A DNA stretch of 23,698 nt, from assembly GCA_964368275.1 (NCBI GenBank), contig CAYJAQ010000021.1, positions 1 through 23,698 of the forward strand. The letters run 5' to 3'. This DNA comes from CAYJAQ01 sp964368275 (GTDB lineage: Bacteria > Bacillota_I > Bacilli_A > ML615J-28 > CAG-313). A program made the position numbers and the translations under genes. The notes beneath the pieces were generated by a model, which ran no database searches, had not been told where the DNA came from, and was given only the letters and a program-made list of their open reading frames with translations. Shown here piece after piece: positions 1-7,264 of this stretch (the stretch's first letter is position 1; every line of letters starts with the position of its first letter).

Positions 1-105
1 GTTACATATCGTTATTGGTTATATGCAATAAAATATACTTTAGAAGTTAGTGAAGAAAAAGTAATGTTAAAAATTTTGTTTAATGATTTTAATAAATATA
101 AAGAA

Positions 106-147
106 GCCTATATACTCATTTCAAAAGCGAGCATATAGGCCTTTTTT
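106..147 (+). terminator. Rho-independent terminator of an upstream unit
   Basis: GCCTATAT (106-113) pairs with ATATAGGC (133-140). A further CTC/GAG pairing (115-117 with 129-131) lies inside the loop, and a run of six T follows at 142-147. It ends a transcript coming from left of the window. The gene it serves is not identifiable: the only long open frame entering from base 1 closes inside the hairpin. Confidence 0.75.
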
Positions 148-177
148 GTTGGCTAAAATGTATTTTTTATATTTTCA

Positions 178-206
178 TTGCCCTGGTAAAAAAAGTATGA
201 TATAAT
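178..206 (+). promoter_or_regulatory. Sigma-A-type promoter for the repeat lipoprotein
   Basis: TTGCCC (178-183, 4/6 match to the -35) is followed by a 17-nt spacer and a perfect TATAAT (201-206). The -10 is preceded by TG at 198-199, making an extended -10. A strong ribosome site AAGGAGGAG (219-227) follows, directly before the ATG at 232. Together these show that the downstream gene is built for efficient expression even though its frame is interrupted. Confidence 0.7.
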
Positions 207-231
207 AATAGTAACTACAAGGAGGAGAAAA

Positions 232-444
232 ATGAAAAGACTGATAAAAGCAATGACTTTATTATTTGTAATGTGTTTCATATGTTTTTTTACAATTGGC
301 TGCGATAAATCTTGTAAAAAAGATCCGACTCAAGAAAAGTGTCAAGTAGCTGAAAAGACTTGCACAGAAGACCCGACTCAAGAAAAATGTCAAGTAGGTG
401 AAAAGACTTGCACAGAAGACCCAACCCAAAAAAATGTCAAGTAG
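232..444 (+). CDS. Repeat lipoprotein, N-terminal part (frameshifted)
   Basis: This is the first part of a surface lipoprotein whose frame breaks inside a tandem repeat. The ATG follows AAGGAGGAG with normal spacing. Residues 1-23 are a basic-hydrophobic signal peptide ending in the lipobox TIGC, with Cys24 as the expected lipidated residue. From residue 31 it reads 16-residue repeats of the type DPTQEKCQVGEKTCTE. In the third copy the bases AAGAAAAA are AAAAAAA (428-434), one base short, so the frame ends at TAG 442-444 after 70 residues. The remainder continues in the other frame to 1556; with the base restored the protein would be about 441 residues. The split could be a true mutation, a slippage-tolerant site or an assembly error. 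The function of the repeats is unknown to me. Confidence 0.8.
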   Translation: MKRLIKAMTLLFVMCFICFFTIGCDKSCKKDPTQEKCQVAEKTCTEDPTQEKCQVGEKTCTEDPTQKNVK

Positions 445-635
445 GTGAAAAGACTTGCACAGAAGACCCAACCCAAGAAAAATGTCAAGTAGGTGAAAAG
501 ACTTGCACAGAAGACCCAACCCAAGAAAAATGTCAAGTAGGTGAAAAGACTTGCACAGAAGACCCGACTCAAGAAAAGTGTCAAGTAGCTGAAAAGACTT
601 GTGAAGAAGATCCTACCCAAGAAAAATGCAAAGAA
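322..635 (+). repeat. 48-bp tandem repeat, six copies plus a partial seventh
   Basis: Copies start at 322, 370, 418, 465, 513 and 561; a partial copy starts at 609. Each encodes 16 residues with two cysteines, spaced alternately 7 and 9 residues apart. Copies 4 and 5 are identical. Copy 3 (418-464) is 47 bp and differs from them only by loss of one G. Copies 1 and 6 share a variant (Ala for Gly, and GTG/GCT bases), which suggests that the inner copies expanded recently by duplication. Confidence 0.95.
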
Positions 636-1556
636 AAAATAGAGTTTAAGACAAAAGCAGAAATTGACAAAGTAATGGAAAATAGTAAATTAGTTACTAA
701 AACAACAATAAAAGGTGGAAATACTGATATAGTAACAGTTACAACCATTGCTCAAAATGCTAAATCAATGTATATGAAAACCGAAGATATTGAGATGCTA
801 ATTGATAAAACAACAGCGACAATCTACAATATTGAAGATAACAAATTAGTATTCTTAATGCAAAGCGAAGAAATGATTAACACGATGTTTAATACTGATC
901 AATATGTTGATTATACAGAATATGATGTTACGACCTTTATATCAAAGGGAACGGGTAAGGTCTTAAATAGAAATTGCCACATCTATGAATATTTTGAAGT
1001 AGATCCAACTACGCAAGCTAAGTTAGAATCAGTAGTTTATATTGACGATGCTACTGGGTTATGTCTAAAAGCAGAAGCTGAAACGCTTGAAGAAGGCCAA
1101 AAAGCGACTGTGGTAATGGAAGTAACCGAACTTGTTATTGGTTCAGTTGATTTAAGCAAGTATGAAAATTTACCACACGAAAAAGAAGATGAACCAGTTG
1201 GAACTGGCTGGTTAACTAAAGAAGAATTCACAAAATATGGATTAACAGAAGTTGCTTTAGCAAGTGGAATCACTGTAAATAGAACGACTTTATTAGAAAT
1301 GGTGACATTCACAATAACTGGTGGAACAGCTGAAAGCATTGAGAAACTAGCAAAAGACTTATTCACCGCGGGAGCTAATCTTGCTGAAGATGAAAATGGC
1401 GAATGTTATGTAAAAGGAGCTTTTGAAGATCTATTTATGAATATCGGAGGCTATTTAACTTTTACAGCATATTCGGTAAAAGATGGCAAATACTATAATG
1501 TTATGGTAACCTCAGGAATGGGTAACTCAAACATAATTATCATGCCAGTTGAATAA
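408..1556 (+). CDS. Repeat lipoprotein, C-terminal part (frameshifted)
   Basis: This frame continues the lipoprotein begun at 232. The ATG at 408 lies inside repeat copy 2, is out of frame with the repeat there and has no ribosome site, so I do not believe it is a native start; the meaningful sequence begins near 432. It holds the rest of repeat copy 3, copies 4-6 and a partial seventh. About 300 residues without repeats follow. This body is rich in beta-prone Thr/Val/Tyr segments and resembles in texture the lipoprotein-carrier-like domains of Gram-positive surface lipoproteins, but I recognise no family. A second segment starts around GTGWLTKEEF and runs to the end. A strong terminator follows at 1568. 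Without frame restoration this part would have neither signal peptide nor lipidation site. Confidence 0.75.
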   Translation: MHRRPNPKKCQVGEKTCTEDPTQEKCQVGEKTCTEDPTQEKCQVGEKTCTEDPTQEKCQVAEKTCEEDPTQEKCKEKIEFKTKAEIDKVMENSKLVTKTTIKGGNTDIVTVTTIAQNAKSMYMKTEDIEMLIDKTTATIYNIEDNKLVFLMQSEEMINTMFNTDQYVDYTEYDVTTFISKGTGKVLNRNCHIYEYFEVDPTTQAKLESVVYIDDATGLCLKAEAETLEEGQKATVVMEVTELVIGSVDLSKYENLPHEKEDEPVGTGWLTKEEFTKYGLTEVALASGITVNRTTLLEMVTFTITGGTAESIEKLAKDLFTAGANLAEDENGECYVKGAFEDLFMNIGGYLTFTAYSVKDGKYYNVMVTSGMGNSNIIIMPVE

Positions 1557-1567
1557 AAGAATAATTG

Positions 1568-1593
1568 ACACACACCCTTTGGTGTGTGTTTTT
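1568..1593 (+). terminator. Terminator of the repeat lipoprotein gene
   Basis: ACACACACC (1568-1576) and GGTGTGTGT (1581-1589) form a perfect 9-bp stem with a four-base loop, followed by a T run to 1593. It sits 12 bases after the TAA at 1554-1556. Confidence 0.88.
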
Positions 1594-1639
1594 ACACGAA
1601 TTTCCCTTTTGTTTTCCTTATATTAATTAGTAATTTGTA

Positions 1640-1645
1640 TATAAT
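1640..1645 (+). promoter_or_regulatory. Possible -10 element for yunB
   Basis: A TATAAT lies 17 bases before the yunB ATG, downstream of the 1568 terminator, so yunB needs its own promoter near here. No good sigma-A -35 lies 16-18 bases upstream (CTTATA is the best). In Bacillus subtilis yunB is read by a sporulation sigma factor, and I cannot tell from sequence alone which factor would act here. Confidence 0.3.
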
Positions 1646-1662
1646 GTAATGGTGATGTTTAA

Positions 1663-2331
1663 ATGAATACAATAAAAAAGGTGAAATTAATTGTTATATT
1701 ATTAGTTGTTTTAGTGTTACCGGTTATTGCTTTTAGCATTGCTGATAACTATTTTAGTGACCGAACCAATATGTATATTGAGAAGCGAGTTCAAACATTT
1801 TCAACAATTGTGTTAAATGAAGCTATTAATGAAGGTGTATTAAATAATATTGAGATGTCAGAAATAATGACAATTAATTATAAACAAGAAACTAGCGTTA
1901 GCACGGTTATTCTAAATACCAAAATGATAAATCAAATAATTAATGACACAATTAAGATTGTCGATAATATTGTAAATAATCACCTCGACAAGCATTTCCC
2001 CCCCTTAGAGATTCCACTTGGAACATTAATAAGTAAAGCTATTCTAGCAAATAAAGGACCGGATGTAGTAATTCCCATTATTCCTATTGTTGCTTATTCA
2101 ACTGATGTATTAACTAATACTACTGAATATGGCATTAATAATTGTTTATTTGAAGTATACATATATATAAAAATGGAAATTGAAGCATTAGTACCTCTCC
2201 AAAAACAAACGATAATGACGGAAAACAAGATTATTCTTGTTTCTGAGCTGCTACAAGGTGAAGTGCCACGCTACTATTATTCTTCAGGTGGTGTTCCTTC
2301 ATTTCCATATATCCCTAATGATAGTAATTAA
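1663..2331 (+). CDS. yunB: Sporulation protein YunB
   Basis: A 222-residue protein with one N-terminal membrane helix (about residues 6-26) and an outer domain. The second half matches the YunB family: a segment IPLGTLISKAIL, then GPDVVIPIIP, an EYGINN segment where the family has a conserved Gly-Ile-Asn, and a final LLQGEVPRYYY. YunB is a membrane protein made in the mother cell during sporulation in Bacillus; its biochemical role is not known. Length is close to the family norm (about 250 in Bacillus). The ATG is preceded by GGTGAT. It stands alone between a terminator and the promoter of the next operon. Its presence with cwlD nearby argues for a sporulation programme. Confidence 0.82.
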   Translation: MNTIKKVKLIVILLVVLVLPVIAFSIADNYFSDRTNMYIEKRVQTFSTIVLNEAINEGVLNNIEMSEIMTINYKQETSVSTVILNTKMINQIINDTIKIVDNIVNNHLDKHFPPLEIPLGTLISKAILANKGPDVVIPIIPIVAYSTDVLTNTTEYGINNCLFEVYIYIKMEIEALVPLQKQTIMTENKIILVSELLQGEVPRYYYSSGGVPSFPYIPNDSN

Positions 2332-2348
2332 TTTAAGTTATTATTCAC

Positions 2349-2377
2349 TTTACATTTATGGCAAGATGTAGTATAAT
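2349..2377 (+). promoter_or_regulatory. Sigma-A promoter of the nifU-like/t6A/thiol operon
   Basis: TTTACA (2349-2354) and TATAAT (2372-2377) are separated by exactly 17 nt. Genes from 2406 to 8731 follow with no internal terminator that I can see. Confidence 0.8.
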
Positions 2378-2405
2378 TCATATATATTAAGAAAGAGTGA
2401 ACGAC

Positions 2406-2633
2406 ATGGAAATTGAAAACCAAATTATCTTTATATTAAGCAAAATTCGCCCTTATCTTCAAGCCGATGGTGGCGATGTGGAATTTATCAAATTTGAAGA
2501 CGGCATTGTATACGTAAGATTGCTAGGTGCTTGCATTGGATGCACTGAACAAGACACTACCTTAAAAGATGGAGTAGAAGCCTTGTTATTAGAGGAAGTA
2601 CCAGGAGTTATTGGCGTTGAACAAGTAGAATAG
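2406..2633 (+). CDS. NifU C-terminal-domain (YutI-like) Fe-S protein
   Basis: A 75-residue stand-alone NifU C-terminal (Nfu) domain, as in Bacillus YutI. It carries the family core: LRPYLQADGGD-like N-terminal part, then GACIGC with Cys43 and Cys46, the pair that binds a bridging Fe-S cluster in a homodimer, and LLEEVPGVIGVEQVE at the end. Such proteins deliver Fe-S clusters to targets in the cytosol. I chose ATG 2406 because the purine-rich AAAGAG (2392-2397) lies at suitable distance, whereas the in-frame GTG at 2397 would overlap it. It is first in the operon, which also holds a cysteine desulfurase four kb downstream that could supply the sulfur. Confidence 0.9.
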   Translation: MEIENQIIFILSKIRPYLQADGGDVEFIKFEDGIVYVRLLGACIGCTEQDTTLKDGVEALLLEEVPGVIGVEQVE

Positions 2634-2641
2634 GAGGGTAT

Positions 2642-2968
2642 ATGAAAAATGGTGACATTGTATATGGTAAAGTAACCAACATCTTAGGATATGGTGCTTT
2701 TGTGCAAGTTGATGATTATGATGGACTTATTCATATATCAGAATTTTCTGATCACTTTGTCAAAGATATTAACGATTTTGTCCACATTGGCGATGAGATT
2801 AAACTAAAAATCATTGAAGTAGATGAAGAGAATAAACGAATTAAATTAAGTTATAAGCAAATACACAAAACTAGAGGAGTTAAGTGTAAGATACCATCAT
2901 ATAAGATTGGTTTTGCTCCAATTAAAAAAGAATTACCAAAGTGGATTGAACAAGAAAAAAATAAATAA
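2642..2968 (+). CDS. S1-domain RNA-binding protein (YugI/CvfD-like)
   Basis: A 108-residue protein with one S1 RNA-binding fold at about residues 1-75: a start of the type GDIVYGKVTNILGYGAFV, then DGLIHISEFSDHFV, then VDEENKRIKLSYKQ. The tail ends GFAPIKKELPKWIEQ, the Leu-Pro-x-Trp-Ile type of ending seen in the Gram-positive YugI/general stress protein 13/CvfD group. These bind ribosomes or mRNA and act as post-transcriptional regulators. The start has an excellent AGGAGG (2632-2637) that overlaps the stop of the previous gene, so the two are co-translated. The assignment to this subgroup rests on domain layout, length and tail; single S1 proteins of other groups would look similar. Confidence 0.8.
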   Translation: MKNGDIVYGKVTNILGYGAFVQVDDYDGLIHISEFSDHFVKDINDFVHIGDEIKLKIIEVDEENKRIKLSYKQIHKTRGVKCKIPSYKIGFAPIKKELPKWIEQEKNK

Positions 2969-3025
2969 ATTGACAAATTGTGAATGATTTAAAAGCGTTA
3001 AAAATAGAATGCATTAGGTGGTTTT

Positions 3026-3697
3026 TTGAAAAAGTGTGCAGGTATATTTTTAACGTTTATTATTTTTATACTCATGTTATTTCCAACTAGCAATGTAATA
3101 CTTACTAATATTACAGTAGATAATAATTCATGGGTGATTTATCTTGACGCTGGTCATGGAGGCCCAGATGGTGGTGCTGTTTCCTATGATGGCTTAATAA
3201 TTGAAAAGAATTTAGTACTTGAAATAACTAAAAAAGTAGCTCTTTATTTAGAACGCACAGGTTATCGTGTTTTAATGACGCGCTCAACCGATGAAGCGAT
3301 TGCTTCAAGTAAGAAAGAAGACATTTGGACAAGAACCAAAATGATAGGTGATTCAAATGCTGATCTATTTGTTAGTATTCATGCCAATAGTTATCCATCC
3401 GAAGCAGTTTGGGGCTGCCAAACCTTTTATAATGGTAATTTTGAAGAAAGCAAAAAACTGGCTGAGAATATTATGTTAATGCTAAAAAATGTGCAAACTA
3501 CTAATAAACGTAGTGCTAAGAGCATAAGCGGTAAGTATATTTTAGATCACAATGAAAAAATAGGTTGTCTTGTGGAAGTTGGTTTTCTAACCAACATTAA
3601 GGAAACAAAGGCTTTACTTGATGAATCATATCAAAATCAAATTGCCTATGCAATCTATTTAGGCATAGTTGGCTATATTGAGAAAGTGGTGAGATAA
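3026..3697 (+). CDS. cwlD: N-acetylmuramoyl-L-alanine amidase CwlD
   Basis: A 223-residue amidase_3-family hydrolase with an N-terminal signal/anchor helix (residues 4-24). Zinc and catalytic residues are all visible: His44 in DAGHGG, Glu60 in IIEKN, His119 in VSIHAN and Glu184 in LVEVGF. In spore formers CwlD removes peptides from muramic acid so that muramic-delta-lactam can form in spore cortex, a requirement for germination. Length (237 in Bacillus) and the short layout without binding repeats fit CwlD rather than LytC-type autolysins. Translation starts at TTG: AGGTGG (3016-3021) precedes it by four bases and this start supplies the signal peptide. The stop overlaps the start of tsaE by one base (TAATG). 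Confidence 0.83.
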   Translation: MKKCAGIFLTFIIFILMLFPTSNVILTNITVDNNSWVIYLDAGHGGPDGGAVSYDGLIIEKNLVLEITKKVALYLERTGYRVLMTRSTDEAIASSKKEDIWTRTKMIGDSNADLFVSIHANSYPSEAVWGCQTFYNGNFEESKKLAENIMLMLKNVQTTNKRSAKSISGKYILDHNEKIGCLVEVGFLTNIKETKALLDESYQNQIAYAIYLGIVGYIEKVVR

Positions 3698-4161
3698 TGC
3701 AACAGGCATTAGAAATTAGAATAATAAATGAAGAAAAAATGCAAAAGCTGGGATTAATATTTGGTCAACTTGCATTCCCTCAAATGGTAATTGCGATGAA
3801 CGGTAATCTAGGGGCTGGTAAAACAACTATGACCAAAGGAATAGGACAAGCTCTTGGTATTAAAAGAACAATAAATAGTCCGACATTTACGATAATGAAG
3901 ATTTATGAAGGAAGATTAAACCTTTATCATCTTGATGTTTACCGATTAACTGATAGTCATAGTGATTTTGATTTAGAAGAATATTTCTATTATGGTGGTG
4001 TCAGCGTAGTTGAATGGGCTGATAATGTCAAAGATTTATTACCAAGTGATACTATTTACTTAGACTTTAGTATCAACGAAGATACTAGTCGGACGATTGA
4101 AGTTGTTACTGAGAATAGCGACTTTTTAGAAAAACTTAAGAAAGCATGTGAAAAGTTATGA
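3697..4161 (+). CDS. tsaE: tRNA t6A biosynthesis ATPase TsaE
   Basis: A 154-residue P-loop ATPase of the TsaE (YdiB) family. The Walker A motif GNLGAGKTT lies at residues 36-44, and SPTFTIMKIYEGR, YHLDVYRL and VSVVEWADN are family landmarks. TsaE works with TsaB and TsaD to transfer threonylcarbamoyl to A37 of ANN-reading tRNAs, recycling the complex by ATP hydrolysis. The ATG overlaps the cwlD stop by one base and the TGA overlaps the tsaB start by four (ATGA), so it is translationally coupled on both sides. The TGA stop is part of the evidence that UGA means stop here. Confidence 0.95.
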   Translation: MQQALEIRIINEEKMQKLGLIFGQLAFPQMVIAMNGNLGAGKTTMTKGIGQALGIKRTINSPTFTIMKIYEGRLNLYHLDVYRLTDSHSDFDLEEYFYYGGVSVVEWADNVKDLLPSDTIYLDFSINEDTSRTIEVVTENSDFLEKLKKACEKL

Positions 4162-4739
4162 ACCAAATATTTATTGACACATCCAATCGCTTTTTATACA
4201 TTGCGATTATCCAAAATGGTAAGACTATCTTAGAACATCTCCAAGAAGGTAATAATAATCATAGCGAGATGTTAGTTGATGTTTTGAAAAAGTGCTTAAA
4301 AGAGGTAAAACTTACAGTTGATGAGTTAAATCAAATCTACGTAGGGCGTGGCCCTGGCTCATATACGGGAGTTCGCGTAGCGTGTACAGTAGCGAAAGTC
4401 CTGGCCTATGCTAAAAAGATTACCCTATATAGTTTTAGCTCACTTGATTTATTATTAAGTAACTATTTAGGTGTTGATGGTGATTACGTAGTATCAATGG
4501 ATGCTCGTCGTGGCTTTACTTACGCTGAAGTGGTAACTATCAAAGATAATAAACTTATTCACATTGAAAAAGAGAACTTCGTAGAACGCACTATTTTAGA
4601 AGAAAAATACCAGGATTATACCTGGATACTTCAAGATGATACTAAGTATCAAGTTAATAAACTGCTTGAATATGGATTAGTAAAAGAAGAAAAGAACATT
4701 CATGCTTTCGTGCCTACTTACTTAAGAAGTGGGGTATAG
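4158..4739 (+). CDS. tsaB: tRNA t6A biosynthesis protein TsaB
   Basis: A 193-residue TsaB (YeaZ) protein: ASKHA fold with N-terminal IFIDTSN, HSEMLVDVL, and the diagnostic GRGPGSYTGVR at residues 63-73. It is the catalytically inactive partner that dimerises with TsaD. It is slightly shorter than Gram-negative TsaB (about 230), as usual in this group. It starts in an ATGA overlap with tsaE and is followed immediately by rimI, the common Firmicutes order tsaE-tsaB-rimI-tsaD. Confidence 0.95.
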   Translation: MNQIFIDTSNRFLYIAIIQNGKTILEHLQEGNNNHSEMLVDVLKKCLKEVKLTVDELNQIYVGRGPGSYTGVRVACTVAKVLAYAKKITLYSFSSLDLLLSNYLGVDGDYVVSMDARRGFTYAEVVTIKDNKLIHIEKENFVERTILEEKYQDYTWILQDDTKYQVNKLLEYGLVKEEKNIHAFVPTYLRSGV

Positions 4740-4740
4740 T

Positions 4741-5193
4741 ATGAATTTTCAAATACGAAAATTAAGATCAAGCGATGCACCAATTATTGCATATCTCGAA
4801 GAAAAATTGCTAAATGAGAGTATTGGTGAGGTAATGTTAAAGAGTGAATTACATAATAAGTATGCTCATTTTTGGGTAGCTGAGATTATTGATGAAACAG
4901 AATCTTTTAAACAGATTGGATATATTGGTGCATGGATTATTGATGGTGGTTGCGATATTATTAATTTTCTAGTTGATACGCCTTATCAACATCAAGGAAT
5001 TGGACAAGCTTTGTATCGTAAACTAGAACAATCTGCACTTATTGATGATGCAACAGAAATAACATTAGAAGTAAAAGAACAAAATATACAGGCTCAAACC
5101 TTTTATCTTAAACAAGGTTTTGAGAAAATTAGCATTCGGAAGAATTACTATCATGATGGTAGCGATGCTTATTTGATGCGAAAGGAGTTATGA
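4741..5193 (+). CDS. rimI: Ribosomal protein S18-alanine N-acetyltransferase RimI
   Basis: A 150-residue GNAT acetyltransferase. The acetyl-CoA loop QHQGIGQAL (from residue 83) follows the beta strand INFLVDTPY; LEVKEQNIQAQTFYLKQGF is the typical RimI segment, and YYHDGSDAYLMRKEL matches the family end. RimI acetylates the N-terminal residue of ribosomal protein S18. The ATG at 4741 has AGTGGGG (4728-4734) six bases upstream; an in-frame GTG at 4729 lies within that site and before the tsaB stop, so I reject it. The position between tsaB and tsaD supports the name over other GNAT enzymes. Confidence 0.9.
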   Translation: MNFQIRKLRSSDAPIIAYLEEKLLNESIGEVMLKSELHNKYAHFWVAEIIDETESFKQIGYIGAWIIDGGCDIINFLVDTPYQHQGIGQALYRKLEQSALIDDATEITLEVKEQNIQAQTFYLKQGFEKISIRKNYYHDGSDAYLMRKEL

Positions 5194-6143
5194 TGAAGAT
5201 TTTAGCAATCGAATCAAGCTGTGATGAAACAGCAGTCGCTATTGTTGAGGATGGTCGAAACATTTTAAGTAATGTCGTTTTTACCCAAATTGATATTCAT
5301 ACCAAATATGGTGGAGTAGTGCCTGAAATCGCTAGTCGTCATCATATTGAAAAGATTACCTATGTAATAGATGAAGCCTTAACTAAAGCTAATCTAACGG
5401 TTGATGATATAGATCAAATTGCTGTAACAGTGACACCAGGCTTAGTAGGATCATTGATGGTAGGGATCAACGCCGCAAAAACACTGGCATTATGTTATAA
5501 TAAACCGTTAATTATGGTTAATCATATTAATGGTCACATATATGCAAACTATTTAGAAGAAGATTTTACTTTCCCACTAATCGCTTTAGTAGTGTCGGGC
5601 GGACATACTGAACTAGTGCTAATGGAAGATCATTTCAATTTTAAAGTACTGGGAGAAACGCTTGATGACGCAGTGGGCGAAGCATATGACAAGATTGCCC
5701 GAGTAGTTGGTGTGGGATATCCTGGTGGACCGATTATTGACAAAATGGCTAAATTAGGACAGCCAACGTATCCACTGCCTCATGTAAGACTTGGTAAAGA
5801 TAGTTATGATTTTAGCTTTTCAGGTCTAAAGAGTGCTGTTATTAATCTTTACAATAAAATTCAGATGAAAAACGAAGAGCTCAACAAGAATGATTTAGCT
5901 GCTAGTTTTCAAGATGCGGTTGTTGATGTACTTTGCGAAAAAACCAAAAGAGCAGCTCTTCAGTATAATGTTAAACAAGTAATAGTAGCAGGTGGTGTTG
6001 CGGCGAACTCAGGTTTACGTGAACGTATGAAAAACACTATTGCAACTATTCCTGGTGTTAGATTAACTTTCCCAAGCTTTAAATATTGTACTGACAATGC
6101 GGCGATGATTGGCGCAGCTGCTTATTTTCAAATAAAAAAATAA
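5193..6143 (+). CDS. tsaD: tRNA N6-adenosine threonylcarbamoyltransferase TsaD
   Basis: A 316-residue TsaD (Gcp/YgjD/Kae1). It opens MKILAIESSCDETA; the iron-binding histidines His111 and His115 lie in NHINGH; VSGGHTEL, DDAVGEAYDKIARV, GGVAANSGLR and the metal Asp in YCTDNAAMIGAA are all present. It catalyses transfer of the threonylcarbamoyl group to tRNA A37. I chose ATG 5193: AAAGGAG (5181-5187) is then five bases away and the metal histidines get their usual numbers. An ATG one codon earlier (5190) overlaps the rimI stop and is the alternative. A 17-base gap leads to the desulfurase. Confidence 0.96.
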   Translation: MKILAIESSCDETAVAIVEDGRNILSNVVFTQIDIHTKYGGVVPEIASRHHIEKITYVIDEALTKANLTVDDIDQIAVTVTPGLVGSLMVGINAAKTLALCYNKPLIMVNHINGHIYANYLEEDFTFPLIALVVSGGHTELVLMEDHFNFKVLGETLDDAVGEAYDKIARVVGVGYPGGPIIDKMAKLGQPTYPLPHVRLGKDSYDFSFSGLKSAVINLYNKIQMKNEELNKNDLAASFQDAVVDVLCEKTKRAALQYNVKQVIVAGGVAANSGLRERMKNTIATIPGVRLTFPSFKYCTDNAAMIGAAAYFQIKK

Positions 6144-6160
6144 GAAAGAAGGAGGACAAC

Positions 6161-7264
6161 ATGATATATTTAGATTATTCCGCTTCAACACCGACAAGTG
6201 AAGAAGTACTAAGTGCTTTTTTAAATGCATCACATTTAGTTGGTAATGCTAATTCTAAACACATTTTAGGGCAATTATGCAAACAAATGATAGATGAAGT
6301 ATCTAACAATGTATTAAAGTTATTAAATTTGAACAGTGAATATGATGTAGTATATACAAGTGGTTCCTCTGAATCTAATAATTTAGCAATTAAAGGATTA
6401 GTTGAAAAGCAAGGAATCAAACATATTATCACTACTGCTTTTGAACATCCTTCGGTAATTGCAACGTTATCAAAAATTCAAAAATTAGGCTGTAAGATTG
6501 ATATTTTAAACACTGATGATAATGGTATTATTGATATTAATCAATTAGTTAGCTTAATAACAGATGAACCTACATTGGTTTCCATCGTTTCCGTAAATAG
6601 TGAAATTGGAATTTTACAACCGATTAAACAAATAGCACAAGCATTACAACCATTTTCACAAGTAGTATTTCATTGTGATGCTACCCAAAGTATTGGTAAA
6701 GTTAATATTGATTTTGCTGGGGTTGATTTAATTACTTTCAGTGCGCATAAATTCTATGGCATAAAAGGAATTGGGGCATTACTCAAAAAGCAAGATGTAC
6801 AGATTACGCCAATTATTAATGGCGGAAGCTCAACTACCAAATATCGTAGCGGGACACCAGCTCATCCATTGATTAAATCACTAGAGTCAGCTCTTGAACT
6901 AGCCCAAAATAATCTTGAGATTAATTATCAAAAAGTATTAAAGATTAATCAATATTTTAAAAAGCAATTAACCATATTCCCTAATGCACTTATTAACAGC
7001 AATGAATACGCAATTCCACATATTATTAATGTTAGTTTCCTGGGGTATCCTAGTAGTGAAATGGTACAGCTATTAGCCAAACATGATATATGCGTATCAA
7101 GTTTAACAGCGTGTGCTCTAAATGATGAATACTCGCAAGCTGTGTTATCATTAACTAATGATTTAGCAAGAGCTTCATCAAGTATTCGAATTAGTTTATC
7201 ACATTTGACCTCTAAAACCGAGATTGATGAACTAATCCAAGTTTTGAAAGAGGTGATCGCATGA
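6161..7264 (+). CDS. Cysteine desulfurase (NifS/IscS-like)
   Basis: A 367-residue PLP-dependent class-V aminotransferase fold. IYLDYSAST opens the protein, TSGSSESNNLAI is the cofactor phosphate loop, HCDATQSIG carries the PLP-ring Asp, SAHKFYG carries the Schiff-base Lys197, and YRSGTPAHPL follows. The sulfur-accepting Cys318 sits in SSLTACAL, where IscS proteins have a Ser-Gly-Ser-Ala-Cys context. It turns cysteine into alanine and an enzyme-bound persulfide for Fe-S clusters or thiolated tRNA. It is somewhat shorter than Escherichia IscS (404). A strong GAAGGAGGA precedes the ATG. The gene ends in an ATGA overlap with a thioredoxin-like gene, which suggests a dedicated reductant. No SufU/IscU scaffold or thiI is adjacent, so the acceptor cannot be named. 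Confidence 0.9.
   Translation: MIYLDYSASTPTSEEVLSAFLNASHLVGNANSKHILGQLCKQMIDEVSNNVLKLLNLNSEYDVVYTSGSSESNNLAIKGLVEKQGIKHIITTAFEHPSVIATLSKIQKLGCKIDILNTDDNGIIDINQLVSLITDEPTLVSIVSVNSEIGILQPIKQIAQALQPFSQVVFHCDATQSIGKVNIDFAGVDLITFSAHKFYGIKGIGALLKKQDVQITPIINGGSSTTKYRSGTPAHPLIKSLESALELAQNNLEINYQKVLKINQYFKKQLTIFPNALINSNEYAIPHIINVSFLGYPSSEMVQLLAKHDICVSSLTACALNDEYSQAVLSLTNDLARASSSIRISLSHLTSKTEIDELIQVLKEVIA

Noticed and set aside
1..138. Open frame entering from the left edge (46 codons) and ending at TAG 136-138
   Set aside because: It reads through the terminator hairpin at 106-140, so its last codons are the stem itself. The other two forward frames stop at 31 and about 48, and nothing recognisable is encoded; I cannot say which frame is the upstream gene.
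262..620. Two minus-strand open frames across the lipoprotein repeats
   Set aside because: They are open only because the 48-bp repeat has no stop on the complement; they have no ribosome site and the translation is a Phe/Leu-rich mirror of the repeat.
2970..3010. Perfect TTGACA at 2970-2975 with TAGAAT at 3005-3010 before cwlD
   Set aside because: The spacing is 29 nt, far from the 16-18 required; no alternative -35/-10 pair or obvious sporulation-sigma pattern fits, so I do not call a promoter.
3709..4161. Possible use of the Mycoplasma genetic code (UGA as Trp)
   Set aside because: Genes such as tsaE, rimI and the desulfurase end at TGA in classical ATGA overlaps at the expected protein ends, and Trp is TGG throughout.
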